Shown piece by piece: positions 1-8,163 of a DNA stretch of 64,000 nt; position 1 is the stretch's first letter, and every line of letters starts with the position of its first letter. Made by a program: the position numbers and the translations under genes. This stretch comes from DATNPX01 sp036702975. Its GTDB lineage: Bacteria > Cyanobacteriota > Vampirovibrionia > Obscuribacterales > Obscuribacteraceae. The stretch is taken from NCBI GenBank assembly GCA_036702975.1, contig DATNPX010000056.1:62001-126000 (forward strand), read 5' to 3'. Below the pieces are notes generated by a model. The model was given only the letters and a program-made list of their open reading frames with translations. It had not been told where the DNA came from and made no database searches.

Positions 1-1356
1 ATGAATAGCTACGACCAGGTCTTCAAGCACAGCCCCCATCTCGACCGCCACTACAGCCTCAGCGATCAGTTCGCCGGCGCGTGGACCAACCATGCCCACT
101 CCAAGCACTCTGGTTGTTTCAGGGTCATAAATAATCTTGGTCTGTCCCACAGGCTCTGCCAAAGTCATTGCTCTGCCTGAGGCTGACCATGGGAACTTGG
201 CTGCTGCCACTTGTTTACCTTGCGCTTTTGCTTCATTCTCGGTCAATCCGCACCAGGCGATCTCAGGCTCGGTGAAAACAACGGCAGGAATAGCGCGATT
301 GTCGAATGTGGAAGGCAGACCTGCCAGAACTTCGGCTGCCACCATTCCTTGCCTCATGGCTCTGTGAGCCAACATCGGCTGTCCCGATACGTCTCCTATT
401 GCCAGGATTCGCTTATCAGCGGTTCGGCATTGTTGGTCGATCTGAACGAAACCGAATTTATCGATCTCTACAGTTGTGTTTTCGAGACCGAGATTTTCGC
501 TGTTCGGTTTGCGTCCGATGGCCACTAAAACACGGTCGAAGGTTTGTGTGGCGGGAACGCCTTCACCTTCCATGGTGGCAACTACTCCCGAACCGTTATC
601 TTCTAGTGACACCAGTTTGGCATTCAGATATATGGCTTTGAAAGCCGAGGAAAGATGCTGTGCCAGGGGCTTTACCAGATCACGGTCGACACCGGGAAGC
701 AACCCGTCTGTCATTTCGATGACCGATACTTCTGCACCGAGAGCGGCATAGACCGTTCCCATTTCCAGACCGATATAGCCACCGCCTACGACCAGCAGTG
801 ATGTTGGAATATTTTCGATGTTCAAAATCCCTGTAGAATCAACGATACGCGGGCTCTGCAGATCTTTTTCACTCTTGTAAAGCTTCGGCAGTTTAAGCGG
901 ACTCGAACCACTAGCGAGAATGGCGTGTTTGAATTTGATGCGCATTGCACTCTCGCCGTCGCGGTCAACACGCAGGTTTTTGGAGTCTTGGAAAAGAGCA
1001 CGGCCTACGAGAATCTCGACTCCCGCACTCTTGCACATACCGACGATGCCCTGAGCGAGTTTGTCGGTGACGCTTACTTTCCAGCTACGAAGCTCATCTA
1101 CATTGATTTCTGGTTTTGCGAATTTGAGACCGAATTTGGCCGCTGTCTTGCTCGTGTTGATTACTTCCGCAGCGTGCAGCAAAGCTTTCGACGGAATACA
1201 ACCCTCATGCAAACAGACGCCGCCCGGTTTGGGCTTCGCGTCAACGAGGAGAGTTTTGATACCAAGTTCTGCGGCTCTCAGGGCAGCGGTGTAGCCACCG
1301 GGACCTGCACCAACCACGACGAGATCGACTTCCTGGACCATTTCTCCTACGACCAT
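1..1356 (-). CDS. lpdA: Dihydrolipoamide dehydrogenase (E3), 3' end outside window
   Basis: E3 reoxidises dihydrolipoamide on E2 using FAD and NAD+. Translating the minus strand from 1356 gives 452 residues, open to the window edge. Near the N-terminus lies the FAD-binding GAGPGGY motif, followed by the redox-disulfide region GGVCLHEGCIPSK. Mid-protein VVGGGYIGLEMG is the NAD-binding Rossmann motif, and IGDVSG near residue 310 is the second FAD site. E3 proteins are usually about 460-475 residues, so only the C-terminal end is missing. The start at 1356 is preferred because GGAGG sits 8 nt upstream, inside the last codons of the E2 gene; an ATG at 1341 has a site too close to it. It is the last gene of the E1alpha-E1beta-E2-E3 operon. 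Confidence 0.95.
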   Translation of the reverse strand, partial: MVVGEMVQEVDLVVVGAGPGGYTAALRAAELGIKTLLVDAKPKPGGVCLHEGCIPSKALLHAAEVINTSKTAAKFGLKFAKPEINVDELRSWKVSVTDKLAQGIVGMCKSAGVEILVGRALFQDSKNLRVDRDGESAMRIKFKHAILASGSSPLKLPKLYKSEKDLQSPRIVDSTGILNIENIPTSLLVVGGGYIGLEMGTVYAALGAEVSVIEMTDGLLPGVDRDLVKPLAQHLSSAFKAIYLNAKLVSLEDNGSGVVATMEGEGVPATQTFDRVLVAIGRKPNSENLGLENTTVEIDKFGFVQIDQQCRTADKRILAIGDVSGQPMLAHRAMRQGMVAAEVLAGLPSTFDNRAIPAVVFTEPEIAWCGLTENEAKAQGKQVAAAKFPWSASGRAMTLAEPVGQTKIIYDPETTRVLGVGMVGPRAGELIAEAVVAVEMGAVLEDLVVAIH

Positions 1357-1359
1357 TAT

Positions 1360-2802
1360 TTACGCCTCCAAAATAAAGGTGAAGGGCTCTTGCAGCATCT
1401 TCACTATGTGCTGAACGAAATAGGCTGCTTCTGCACCATCTGCGATGCGATGGTCGAAGGACATTGAAAGAGGAAGAATCAAGGCGGGTTCGATGTTGCC
1501 GTTCTTGACCACGGGTTTCTGTGTCGCTCTCGCCATGGCCAGAATGGCACACTCCGGATAGTTGATCATCGGCATTGCGCCGGTACCGCCGATGGCACCG
1601 ATATTGGTGATGGTGAATGTGCCGCCTTGCAGGCGGTCGAGCTCGATCTTTCCGGCACGAGTTTTCTCTGCAATCTCCGATAGCTCGGCCGAGAGTTCTA
1701 CAATTGTCTTTTTGTCTGCATCTTTGATGACAGGTACAATCAGACCACGCTCGGTGGCGACCGCGATACCAATGTTGTAATAGTGCTTGAAGATGATCTC
1801 GCTCGTCTTTTCGTTCAAGCTGGCATTGAACTGCGGATATTTTTTCAAGGCGCTGACGACCGCTTTAATCGTAAGCACTGTCAAAGTCAGGCGTCCGCCC
1901 TTGCTTTTCACCAGTGCTTCATACTTGGCGCGCAAGGCATCGATTTCGGTGACATCCGCTTCATCAAACGTCGTTACGTGTGGGATGTGCGACCATGATT
2001 GAGCCATGTTGATGGCGATCTTGCGGCGCAATGACTTGAGCGGAATGATTTCAGTCGGGCCATACTTGCTGAAATCAGGTAGATCTATCGGTTGAGCGCT
2101 TAAGACGCCGAAATCGGCCGGACCGCCTTTATCCTCTCCACCCTGACCGTATTTGGCGGCCAGTGTCGGTTCCGTTTTTGGCTTTGCCACAGGAGCGGTA
2201 CTGCCACCATTGGTAGTGCCGTTGCCGCCGTGCGCCACTGATATGCCGGCATTGCCACCGGTAGCGGCGAAGTTTTTCACGTCGGCATCGAGTACTCGGC
2301 TGTGGCGACCTGTACCACGCACCAGGCGAATGTCGATGCCCAGCTCGCGTGCCAGCCGTCTTGTAGCAGGAGCAGCCGGAACTGGTCCGTCTTTGTGCAC
2401 CAATTCGTGCTCTTCTGCCGGAGCTTGTCTTAGGCTGTTGCCGTTGCTGTGAGGGATGGCACCGTTTTTCCCTTCACTTCGTCCTTCACTCTTATGCTGC
2501 TCGCCATCGGTATGTCCTGCCCTGGCAGCTGCCGCTTTCGAGCCCTTCACTTTGGCAACTGGGGCTTCGAGCGTGAAGCTGACCATGACACTGCCTACGG
2601 TGACAACTTGCCCTGGCTTCACGTGCACTTTGGCAATGGTGCCCGCATGCGGTGAGGGAATCTCCACCACCGCTTTATCAGTTTCCACTTCCAAAATCGG
2701 CTGGTCTTCCCGAACAGTCGCTCCTTCCTCCACCATCACGTTCAGCACTTCTGCTTCGTGAATACCTTCGCCAAGGTCGGGCAGAATAAAGTCGGTACCC
2801 AT
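1360..2802 (-). CDS. pdhC: Dihydrolipoyllysine acetyltransferase (E2) of 2-oxoacid dehydrogenase complex
   Basis: E2 is the core of the pyruvate dehydrogenase complex and transfers acetyl groups from its lipoyl arm to CoA. The 480-residue protein starts with one lipoyl domain (about 1-78; lipoylated Lys43 in ETDKAVV). A low-complexity linker follows, then an E1/E3-binding domain (about 140-176, ATRRLARELG) and an Ala/Gly-rich linker. The C-terminal catalytic domain (about 255-480) carries the active-site motif SFDHRIADG. AGGAG lies 8 nt before the ATG. It sits between E1beta and E3 with short gaps, so co-translation in fixed ratio is likely. A branched-chain 2-oxoacid complex cannot be fully excluded by sequence alone, but the gene order and E1 motifs favour pyruvate. 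Confidence 0.95.
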   Translation of the reverse strand: MGTDFILPDLGEGIHEAEVLNVMVEEGATVREDQPILEVETDKAVVEIPSPHAGTIAKVHVKPGQVVTVGSVMVSFTLEAPVAKVKGSKAAAARAGHTDGEQHKSEGRSEGKNGAIPHSNGNSLRQAPAEEHELVHKDGPVPAAPATRRLARELGIDIRLVRGTGRHSRVLDADVKNFAATGGNAGISVAHGGNGTTNGGSTAPVAKPKTEPTLAAKYGQGGEDKGGPADFGVLSAQPIDLPDFSKYGPTEIIPLKSLRRKIAINMAQSWSHIPHVTTFDEADVTEIDALRAKYEALVKSKGGRLTLTVLTIKAVVSALKKYPQFNASLNEKTSEIIFKHYYNIGIAVATERGLIVPVIKDADKKTIVELSAELSEIAEKTRAGKIELDRLQGGTFTITNIGAIGGTGAMPMINYPECAILAMARATQKPVVKNGNIEPALILPLSMSFDHRIADGAEAAYFVQHIVKMLQEPFTFILEA

Positions 2803-2845
2803 TAATTGTGCTCCTTATTAGGTTCTCGCTTATGGTCTGTCTTGC

Positions 2846-3826
2846 TTACGCTTCTAGGGTTTCGAGGACCGCTGCCGTAATCTTGTCGGCGTCCGGCAGA
2901 TATTGGCGCTCTTTCGAGAAGTAGGGGATCGGTACGTCGTATCCGGTCACACGCTTAATTGGCGCTTCCAGATGATAGAAGACGTGCTCGTTGATACGAG
3001 CGATAATTTCAGCCGCCATGCCGCAGGTTCTCGGTCCTTCGTGAACGATCACGCAACGTCCGGTCTTCTGCACAGAGTTGATGATGGTCTCCGTGTCGAG
3101 GGGGGCGATGCTGAGAAGGTCGACAACTTCGGCATTAATTTCATGGTCTTCTTCCAGTGTCTCTGCTGCTTCCAGAGTTGGGCGCAGGCTGGCTCCGTAA
3201 GAGATGAGTGTTATGTCTTTGCCTTGTTTTGCAATCTGAGCTTTGCCAATTGGCATCGTCTCTATCTGGTCTGGCACGTTCTCTTTGAAGAGCCGGTAAA
3301 CTGCCTTGGGCTCATAGTAGATGACTGGATCAGGATCGTTGATCGCCGCATGCAAGAGTGCCCTGGCATTACGTGGTCCTGATGGAATCACCACTTTGAG
3401 TCCTGGTGTATGTGCGTAGATGGCCTCACGGCTTTCAGAGTGGTGCTCGATTGCTCTGATGCCACCACCATATGGTGCGCGCATGACCATTGGCACCGTG
3501 ACTCTACCGCGGGTGCGATTGCGGAAACGTGCTGCATGCGACTCCAGCTGGTGATAGTTGTAGTAGTCAAAACCGGAGAATTGAATTTCGCACACCGGCT
3601 TCAATCCGTAAACCGCCATACCGATGGCTGTGCCGACGATACCCGACTCGGCGAGCGGTGTATCGATGACGCGGTTGTCGCCATACTTTGCGTGCAATCC
3701 TTCGGTGATACGAAAAACGCCTTCATCTTGTCCGACGTCTTCACCCATTACGACAACGGTCGGGTCCTTCTCCATAGCTTCATGCAAAGCAAGGTTGATT
3801 GCTTTTGCCATATTGATTTCGGCCAT
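2846..3826 (-). CDS. pdhB: Pyruvate dehydrogenase E1 component, beta subunit
   Basis: E1beta forms the alpha2beta2 thiamine-diphosphate decarboxylase with the product of the next gene upstream. The 326-residue product begins MAEINMAKAIN and carries the transketolase pyrimidine-binding domain (VVVMGEDVGQDEGVF). The C-terminal transketolase domain includes VIVHEGPRTCGMAAEI. The reading frame stays open to 3904, but the ATG at 3826 has AGGAG 8 nt upstream and gives the usual family length, so the longer form is rejected. The stop is 43 nt before the E2 start. Confidence 0.95.
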   Translation of the reverse strand: MAEINMAKAINLALHEAMEKDPTVVVMGEDVGQDEGVFRITEGLHAKYGDNRVIDTPLAESGIVGTAIGMAVYGLKPVCEIQFSGFDYYNYHQLESHAARFRNRTRGRVTVPMVMRAPYGGGIRAIEHHSESREAIYAHTPGLKVVIPSGPRNARALLHAAINDPDPVIYYEPKAVYRLFKENVPDQIETMPIGKAQIAKQGKDITLISYGASLRPTLEAAETLEEDHEINAEVVDLLSIAPLDTETIINSVQKTGRCVIVHEGPRTCGMAAEIIARINEHVFYHLEAPIKRVTGYDVPIPYFSKERQYLPDADKITAAVLETLEA

Positions 3827-3912
3827 TGAACCTACTCCTGAATTAGATTTGATTGATAAAACTCTTTGGTTTGCAATTTCCGCTGTGATATCGTTTGGTA
3901 CCATGGGCGATG

Positions 3913-5055
3913 CTAGTGAGCAGCGCTTGCTTCTTTTTTCTCAGCTCCCTGCGGTTTCTGCTTTTGATGCTTTTTTAGGTGCTTCTCCAATTCGGTTCTC
4001 TGTTCGAGCAGGTTGGAGGGAAGTTCGCTGTACATGTAATCGAACATGTTCAGTGGATTCAGGAGCTCTTCAGATTTGGACAGTTCTTCCATTTTCTTGA
4101 CGGCTGTTTTGATCTCAGCGTCTACTTCTTCTTCCATCAAGGCGCGCTCACTTGCGCTAAGGGCACCTTTGCTTTCGAGATACTGAGCAAATCGCGCTAG
4201 CGGCTCGCGCTCACGCCAAATCTTGGTGTCTTCCTCTGAACGATAGCGCTTCGGATCGTCAGCGGTCGTGTGCGGTGTGAAGCGATAGGTCAATGCCTCA
4301 ATCAGCGTGGGACCTTCGCCGCGGCGAGCTCTTTCCACTGCTTCTTTCGTTGCTGTGTAGACAGCGAGGACATCGTTGCCGTCTACGCGAATACCAGGCA
4401 TTCCGTAACCGATGGCTTTTTGTGCAATCGTCTCTGCCTTGCACTGTTTAGCGAACGGAACAGAGATAGCGTACTGGTTGTTCAAGCAGATGAAAACGAC
4501 AGGTGCCTTAAAGACGGCCGCGAAATTCAAGGCTTCGTGGGCGTCTCCTTCAGATGAGGATCCATCGCCGAAGTAGGTGAGAACGACTTTCTTCTCTTCC
4601 TTTATATTCATCGCCATGCCGATTCCGGCAGCATGCAGAAGTTGGCTTGCCACCGGCACGCACATAGGCATATCGTTGACGTCGTCTGGTGCCTTGGCCC
4701 CTTCTTCGAAGCCGGCCCAATATAAAAGAATGGTCTCCAGTGGCCAACCGCGGTACAACATACCCGCCAGTTCACGGTAGGCAGGCACTACCCAGTCGTC
4801 TTTTTGAATTGTAAATGTAGAGCCTAGGCTGATCGCTTCATGACCAGATGATTGAGGGAATGTTCCGATGCGGCCCTGACGTTGCATGTTCAACATGCGT
4901 TCATCCGAACGGCGAGCCTTCAACATGAAGCGGTACATATTTTTCAATTCCGCATTGCTCAACTTGGGCTCGAGCGCTTTATCTAAATTGTTCTTTTCAT
5001 CAAGGATTGAGAGATGCTCGATGACATAAGGCAAATCGATCGGTTTTCTTGGCAT
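3913..5055 (-). CDS. pdhA: Pyruvate dehydrogenase E1 component, alpha subunit
   Basis: E1alpha binds thiamine diphosphate and decarboxylates pyruvate. The 380-residue protein has the family N-terminal region with RQGRIGTFPQSSGHEA and the ThDP/Mg motif GDGSSSEGDAHEALN. The phosphorylation-loop-like segment RFTPHTTADDPKRYR follows. The C-terminal about 20 residues are Lys/Gln/Glu rich. The form resembles the alpha2beta2 complexes of Gram-positive and cyanobacterial type rather than the fused AceE. It is the first gene of the operon; the 292-nt gap to divergent lipA must contain its promoter, although no convincing -35/-10 pair was found there. Confidence 0.95.
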   Translation of the reverse strand: MPRKPIDLPYVIEHLSILDEKNNLDKALEPKLSNAELKNMYRFMLKARRSDERMLNMQRQGRIGTFPQSSGHEAISLGSTFTIQKDDWVVPAYRELAGMLYRGWPLETILLYWAGFEEGAKAPDDVNDMPMCVPVASQLLHAAGIGMAMNIKEEKKVVLTYFGDGSSSEGDAHEALNFAAVFKAPVVFICLNNQYAISVPFAKQCKAETIAQKAIGYGMPGIRVDGNDVLAVYTATKEAVERARRGEGPTLIEALTYRFTPHTTADDPKRYRSEEDTKIWREREPLARFAQYLESKGALSASERALMEEEVDAEIKTAVKKMEELSKSEELLNPLNMFDYMYSELPSNLLEQRTELEKHLKKHQKQKPQGAEKKEASAAH

Positions 5056-5347
5056 GATTTTGTTACCGCTATAAGAGAAAAAACACGCGGACTAGTTGAG
5101 TTTCCGTTCAGCTTGACTGCAGTTTGGGATTCGGCATGCTTTCCAAGGTTAAACTTGTTAGAATGCTGACTTTCGGTCGATCTGGCGGTCTGCAAATCTA
5201 GGTACCGTAGAACTCAGATTTGTAATGACTCGTTACGATCACGAAAAGTATGTCATACCCCTGCCACCATTGCCATTAAGAGCGCATGAAGAAACGCATT
5301 CTAACTAAGGGTAAAGTGGCGTTGTTGAGCGGAAATCTGAACTAAAG

Positions 5348-6202
5348 ATGAAAGTTTCTGCCAAGCCTGATTGGTTGAAAGTGAAGTTGCCCACGGGAAA
5401 ACCCTATCAGCAGCTCAAGTCGCTTCTCAAAGAGCACAATCTGAATACCGTATGTGAATCGGCTGCCTGTCCCAATCGCGGAGAGTGCTGGGCGCGCTCC
5501 ACTGCCACTTTTATGATCCTGGGAAATGTCTGCACGCGTAGTTGTGGTTTTTGCAACGTGATCACCGGACGCCCGACAGAGCTCGATCTCGACGAGCCTG
5601 CCCGCGTTGCTGACGCAGTCGCTAAGCTTAATCTTCGTTATGCCGTGATCACTTCTGTCAATCGCGATGAGCTACAGGACGGTGGCGCCTCTGTTTGGGC
5701 CCGGACAATAGAAGCCGTGCGCAAAGCTTCGCCCAAGACAAAGATTGAAGTGCTCATACCAGACTTCTGCGGGCGCTGGGATGCTTTGCAGGCAGTGTTA
5801 GATGCTCGACCAGACGTCCTCAACCACAATATAGAAACGGTGCCTCGACTTTATTTACCTGTGCGTCCTCAAGGTAAGTACGAACGCAGTCTGGAACTTC
5901 TGCGTATTGCCAAAGCTTTTGGCATGGTGACTAAATCGGGATTGATGGTTGGACTTGGCGAGACCGACGATGAAGTCTTAGCTGTAATGCGCGATTGGCG
6001 TGAGAGCGGTTGTGATCTGATCACCATCGGCCAATATATGCAACCGACACCTAACCATCTGCCGGTGGAACGATGGGTGACTCCTGAGACTTTCGATTGG
6101 TTTCGTGAACGGGGCATGGCCATGGGCTTTACGAATGTCTTTTCGGGTCCGCTCGTTAGAAGCAGCTATCATGCCGAAGAGCAGGCTGCTTTCGCCAGAT
6201 GA
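5348..6202 (+). CDS. lipA: Lipoyl synthase (radical SAM)
   Basis: LipA inserts two sulfurs into protein-bound octanoyl groups to make the lipoyl cofactor needed by the E2 encoded across the divergent promoter region. The 284-residue protein has the auxiliary cluster motif Cys36-x4-Cys41-x5-Cys47 and the radical SAM motif Cys62-x3-Cys66-x2-Cys69. It ends with the family RSSYHAEEQ segment, whose serine ligates the auxiliary cluster. Its length matches the family. The stop overlaps the next start (ATGA), so lipA and the thioesterase frame are translationally coupled. No lipB or lplA is seen in the window. Confidence 0.97.
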   Translation: MKVSAKPDWLKVKLPTGKPYQQLKSLLKEHNLNTVCESAACPNRGECWARSTATFMILGNVCTRSCGFCNVITGRPTELDLDEPARVADAVAKLNLRYAVITSVNRDELQDGGASVWARTIEAVRKASPKTKIEVLIPDFCGRWDALQAVLDARPDVLNHNIETVPRLYLPVRPQGKYERSLELLRIAKAFGMVTKSGLMVGLGETDDEVLAVMRDWRESGCDLITIGQYMQPTPNHLPVERWVTPETFDWFRERGMAMGFTNVFSGPLVRSSYHAEEQAAFAR

Positions 6203-7012
6203 TGGACGAATTGCAAGCTAGCAAGGCTGCCCTTGCCGGAAGTCCATGGCGCGAGCAGTTCACTATTCATTCTTATCACGTGGGCCCAACAGGGTTTGCC
6301 ACTGTACAAAGCCTCTGTCATTTCCTACAAGACTCAGCCGCAAATCATGCGGAACTTCTAAAAGTTGGAGGGATAGATCTTGCTGCGTTGAATCAGATGT
6401 GGGTCTTGTCTCGCTTGCGTCTGTGTGTCTACAAAACACCATATTGGCGAGACAAAATCACAATACTTACCTGGCCATCTACCAGAAGCAAGGGGGGTTC
6501 GCGCACATAGGGACTTTCAAATATTTGATGCTGCATCAAATGAACTGCTCGGTGAAGCGAGTTCAATATGGCTTTTGTTGGACCGACAGAGCAGACGGCC
6601 CGTGCGACTGCCTCAATCAATCGATCCCTTTCGCTTGCCGGGTCTATCCGCTGATATACTCGGTGAAGACCAAGTGCCTGCTATGTCGAGTGAGTTGAGC
6701 GTTGGATTGGAAAAGAAGTTTGAGGTCTGTGCTACGCATCTCGATTTCAACGACCATGTGAACAATGTCTGCTATCTGGGTTGGGCTTTAGATTCGTTGC
6801 CTGCCGATTTGCTTCGCACGCATGCGGTAAGAATGTTGCTGCTGAATTTTCTCTCGGAAGCAAAGGTCGGAGAATCCATTCTTGCGCGCACGCAACAGTG
6901 CGTGAGTGAGAACGGACTTAAATATAGGCACTCCATAGCTTCTGCAGAAGTAGATTCGCAGCTGCTCGCTGCAATCGAGACTGGTTGGATGCCTGTTTCA
7001 TCCCAAAGCTGA
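6199..7012 (+). pseudogene. Acyl-ACP thioesterase (FatA/FatB-like), frameshifted
   Basis: Acyl-ACP thioesterases release fatty acids from ACP. The first frame (from ATG 6199) gives the N-terminal hotdog start, with SYHVGPTGFA and a region ending TWPSTRSK. It then runs into a stop at 6508-6510. The second frame continues directly with VRAHRDFQIFD and the second hotdog, including HVNNVCYLGW, to 7012. The break falls in six G residues at 6492-6497; five G would restore SKGVRAHRDF and a roughly 270-residue protein of normal family layout. It overlaps lipA by ATGA. Explanations are a sequencing error, a true inactivating mutation or programmed slippage; the sequence alone does not decide. Confidence 0.8.
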
Positions 7013-7184
7013 CGAAAGTGGTGCATGTTGAAGAAGAGGCACGTCACATTGTGTCTCTTTCATTCGTTCTCATCGCTAGGAGCTAAACCTCCAATATGGA
7101 CAACCCCAAACGACTGCATATGTGGAAACGATACGGCAAGGTTCAGGCGCCCACCCATCGCCTCAACGTATAGCCGGATTGTCC

Positions 7185-7211
7185 GATGTTGGCTGCGGCT
7201 TTCGGTGTTTT
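7185..7211 (-). pseudogene. Relic of response-regulator C-terminal domain
   Basis: On the minus strand these nine codons read KTPKAAANI. The same nine residues occur in the output domain of the response regulator at 9719-10405 (codons at 9835-9861). The two copies differ at four of 27 bases, all synonymous. Flanking similarity (Y at the same offset on one side) decays quickly. It lies in the 242-nt gap between the thioesterase and the His/Cys protein gene, and is best read as the remnant of a decayed paralogue. The conserved block is short, so this is tentative. Confidence 0.4.
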
Positions 7212-7254
7212 GTGGGTATAAGGTCTGATATGAACCCGATTTGAGCGGACCGAA

Positions 7255-8160
7255 ATGAACCATGAGCGGCGACAACTCTTGCATAGTGGAGAGGGGTCTG
7301 AGCATAACAAGCCAGATGACAGGCTTTCCGAAAGGGCGACTATAGTAAACAAAGTAGACAATAAAGAAAACGAAGCTATGAAGCTTCGGGATGCTTTGCG
7401 CTCATTCAAGCTAACGGCGGATGGCCAAAATTCATTCACCATTTTTGATGAGACGACAGAATACAAAGACAATAGACCACTGCGTCAAGAGCAAGCGACG
7501 ACAAAACTTGCTGATCTGAATAGTGATGGTAGCGCGTCTGCGACAGAAGAAACTGCTCGAGATCTGACCGACAAACTGAATGAAGCCTTTGGTATGCCGA
7601 CAGGCTTACGCGAGGCGCAACGGAAGCCGGACCACGATTTTAGAAGCAAAAAAGAGCAAACGATGAACCCGGCAGAAACCACGGCTCCGCCAGATGTTGT
7701 TGTTATAACTGCACATGGACTCCCTGGTCGCGTAATGACGGAAGCGAGTTGGGACCCGAGTGTCGTGATTCCGAATGATAGGCTGGCCGCAGAGATCAAA
7801 ATGCAACAAGTAGAGAAAGGTCAAAGGCCGCCGCAGCTTGTTTGGCTTAAGGCTTGCCACTCAGGTGAGGCCTCATCTAATCCCCCTTCGCCGAGCGTTG
7901 CAAGCGAAATGGCCAAGAAGACTGGGAATTATGTCCTCGGAGTCGATGGAGCTCAGAGTCCTCCTAACACCGACCAAACGCATCCGGTAAACAAGGTTGG
8001 TCCTGCCGAAGTCCCGAACCCGGCTGTTTCGACCAAGGTTATTTTGTACGGTCCCGATGGTCAGGAGTGTGCTCGTTTTGATACGCCAGTTGACTTCAAA
8101 GAAGTGCAAAAGTGGATGAAAGAGCATCCGCAGAAGAACCAATCACAAAAGACCAATTGA
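7255..8160 (+). CDS. Putative clan-CD-like (caspase/C80-type) cysteine peptidase domain protein
   Basis: The 301-residue product has no signal peptide or membrane segment. Residues 1-130 are polar and charged. The second half has the clan CD pattern: a hydrophobic block then His-Gly (VVVITAHG, His154), and 46 residues later a hydrophobic block then Ala-Cys (LVWLKACHSGE, Cys201). Caspases, gingipains, separase and the C80 toxin autoprocessing domains share this arrangement. The assignment is from motif only; a non-peptidase CHAT-like fold remains possible. The start is uncertain because no strong ribosome site precedes ATG 7255, and a later in-frame ATG at 7378 is possible. It ends 3 nt from the convergent gene at 8164. 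Confidence 0.55.
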   Translation: MNHERRQLLHSGEGSEHNKPDDRLSERATIVNKVDNKENEAMKLRDALRSFKLTADGQNSFTIFDETTEYKDNRPLRQEQATTKLADLNSDGSASATEETARDLTDKLNEAFGMPTGLREAQRKPDHDFRSKKEQTMNPAETTAPPDVVVITAHGLPGRVMTEASWDPSVVIPNDRLAAEIKMQQVEKGQRPPQLVWLKACHSGEASSNPPSPSVASEMAKKTGNYVLGVDGAQSPPNTDQTHPVNKVGPAEVPNPAVSTKVILYGPDGQECARFDTPVDFKEVQKWMKEHPQKNQSQKTN

Positions 8161-8163
8161 GAG

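Noticed and set aside
3827..3904. 26-residue N-terminal extension of E1beta
   Set aside because: ATG 3826 has a well-placed AGGAG and matches family length; the extension resembles no E1beta.
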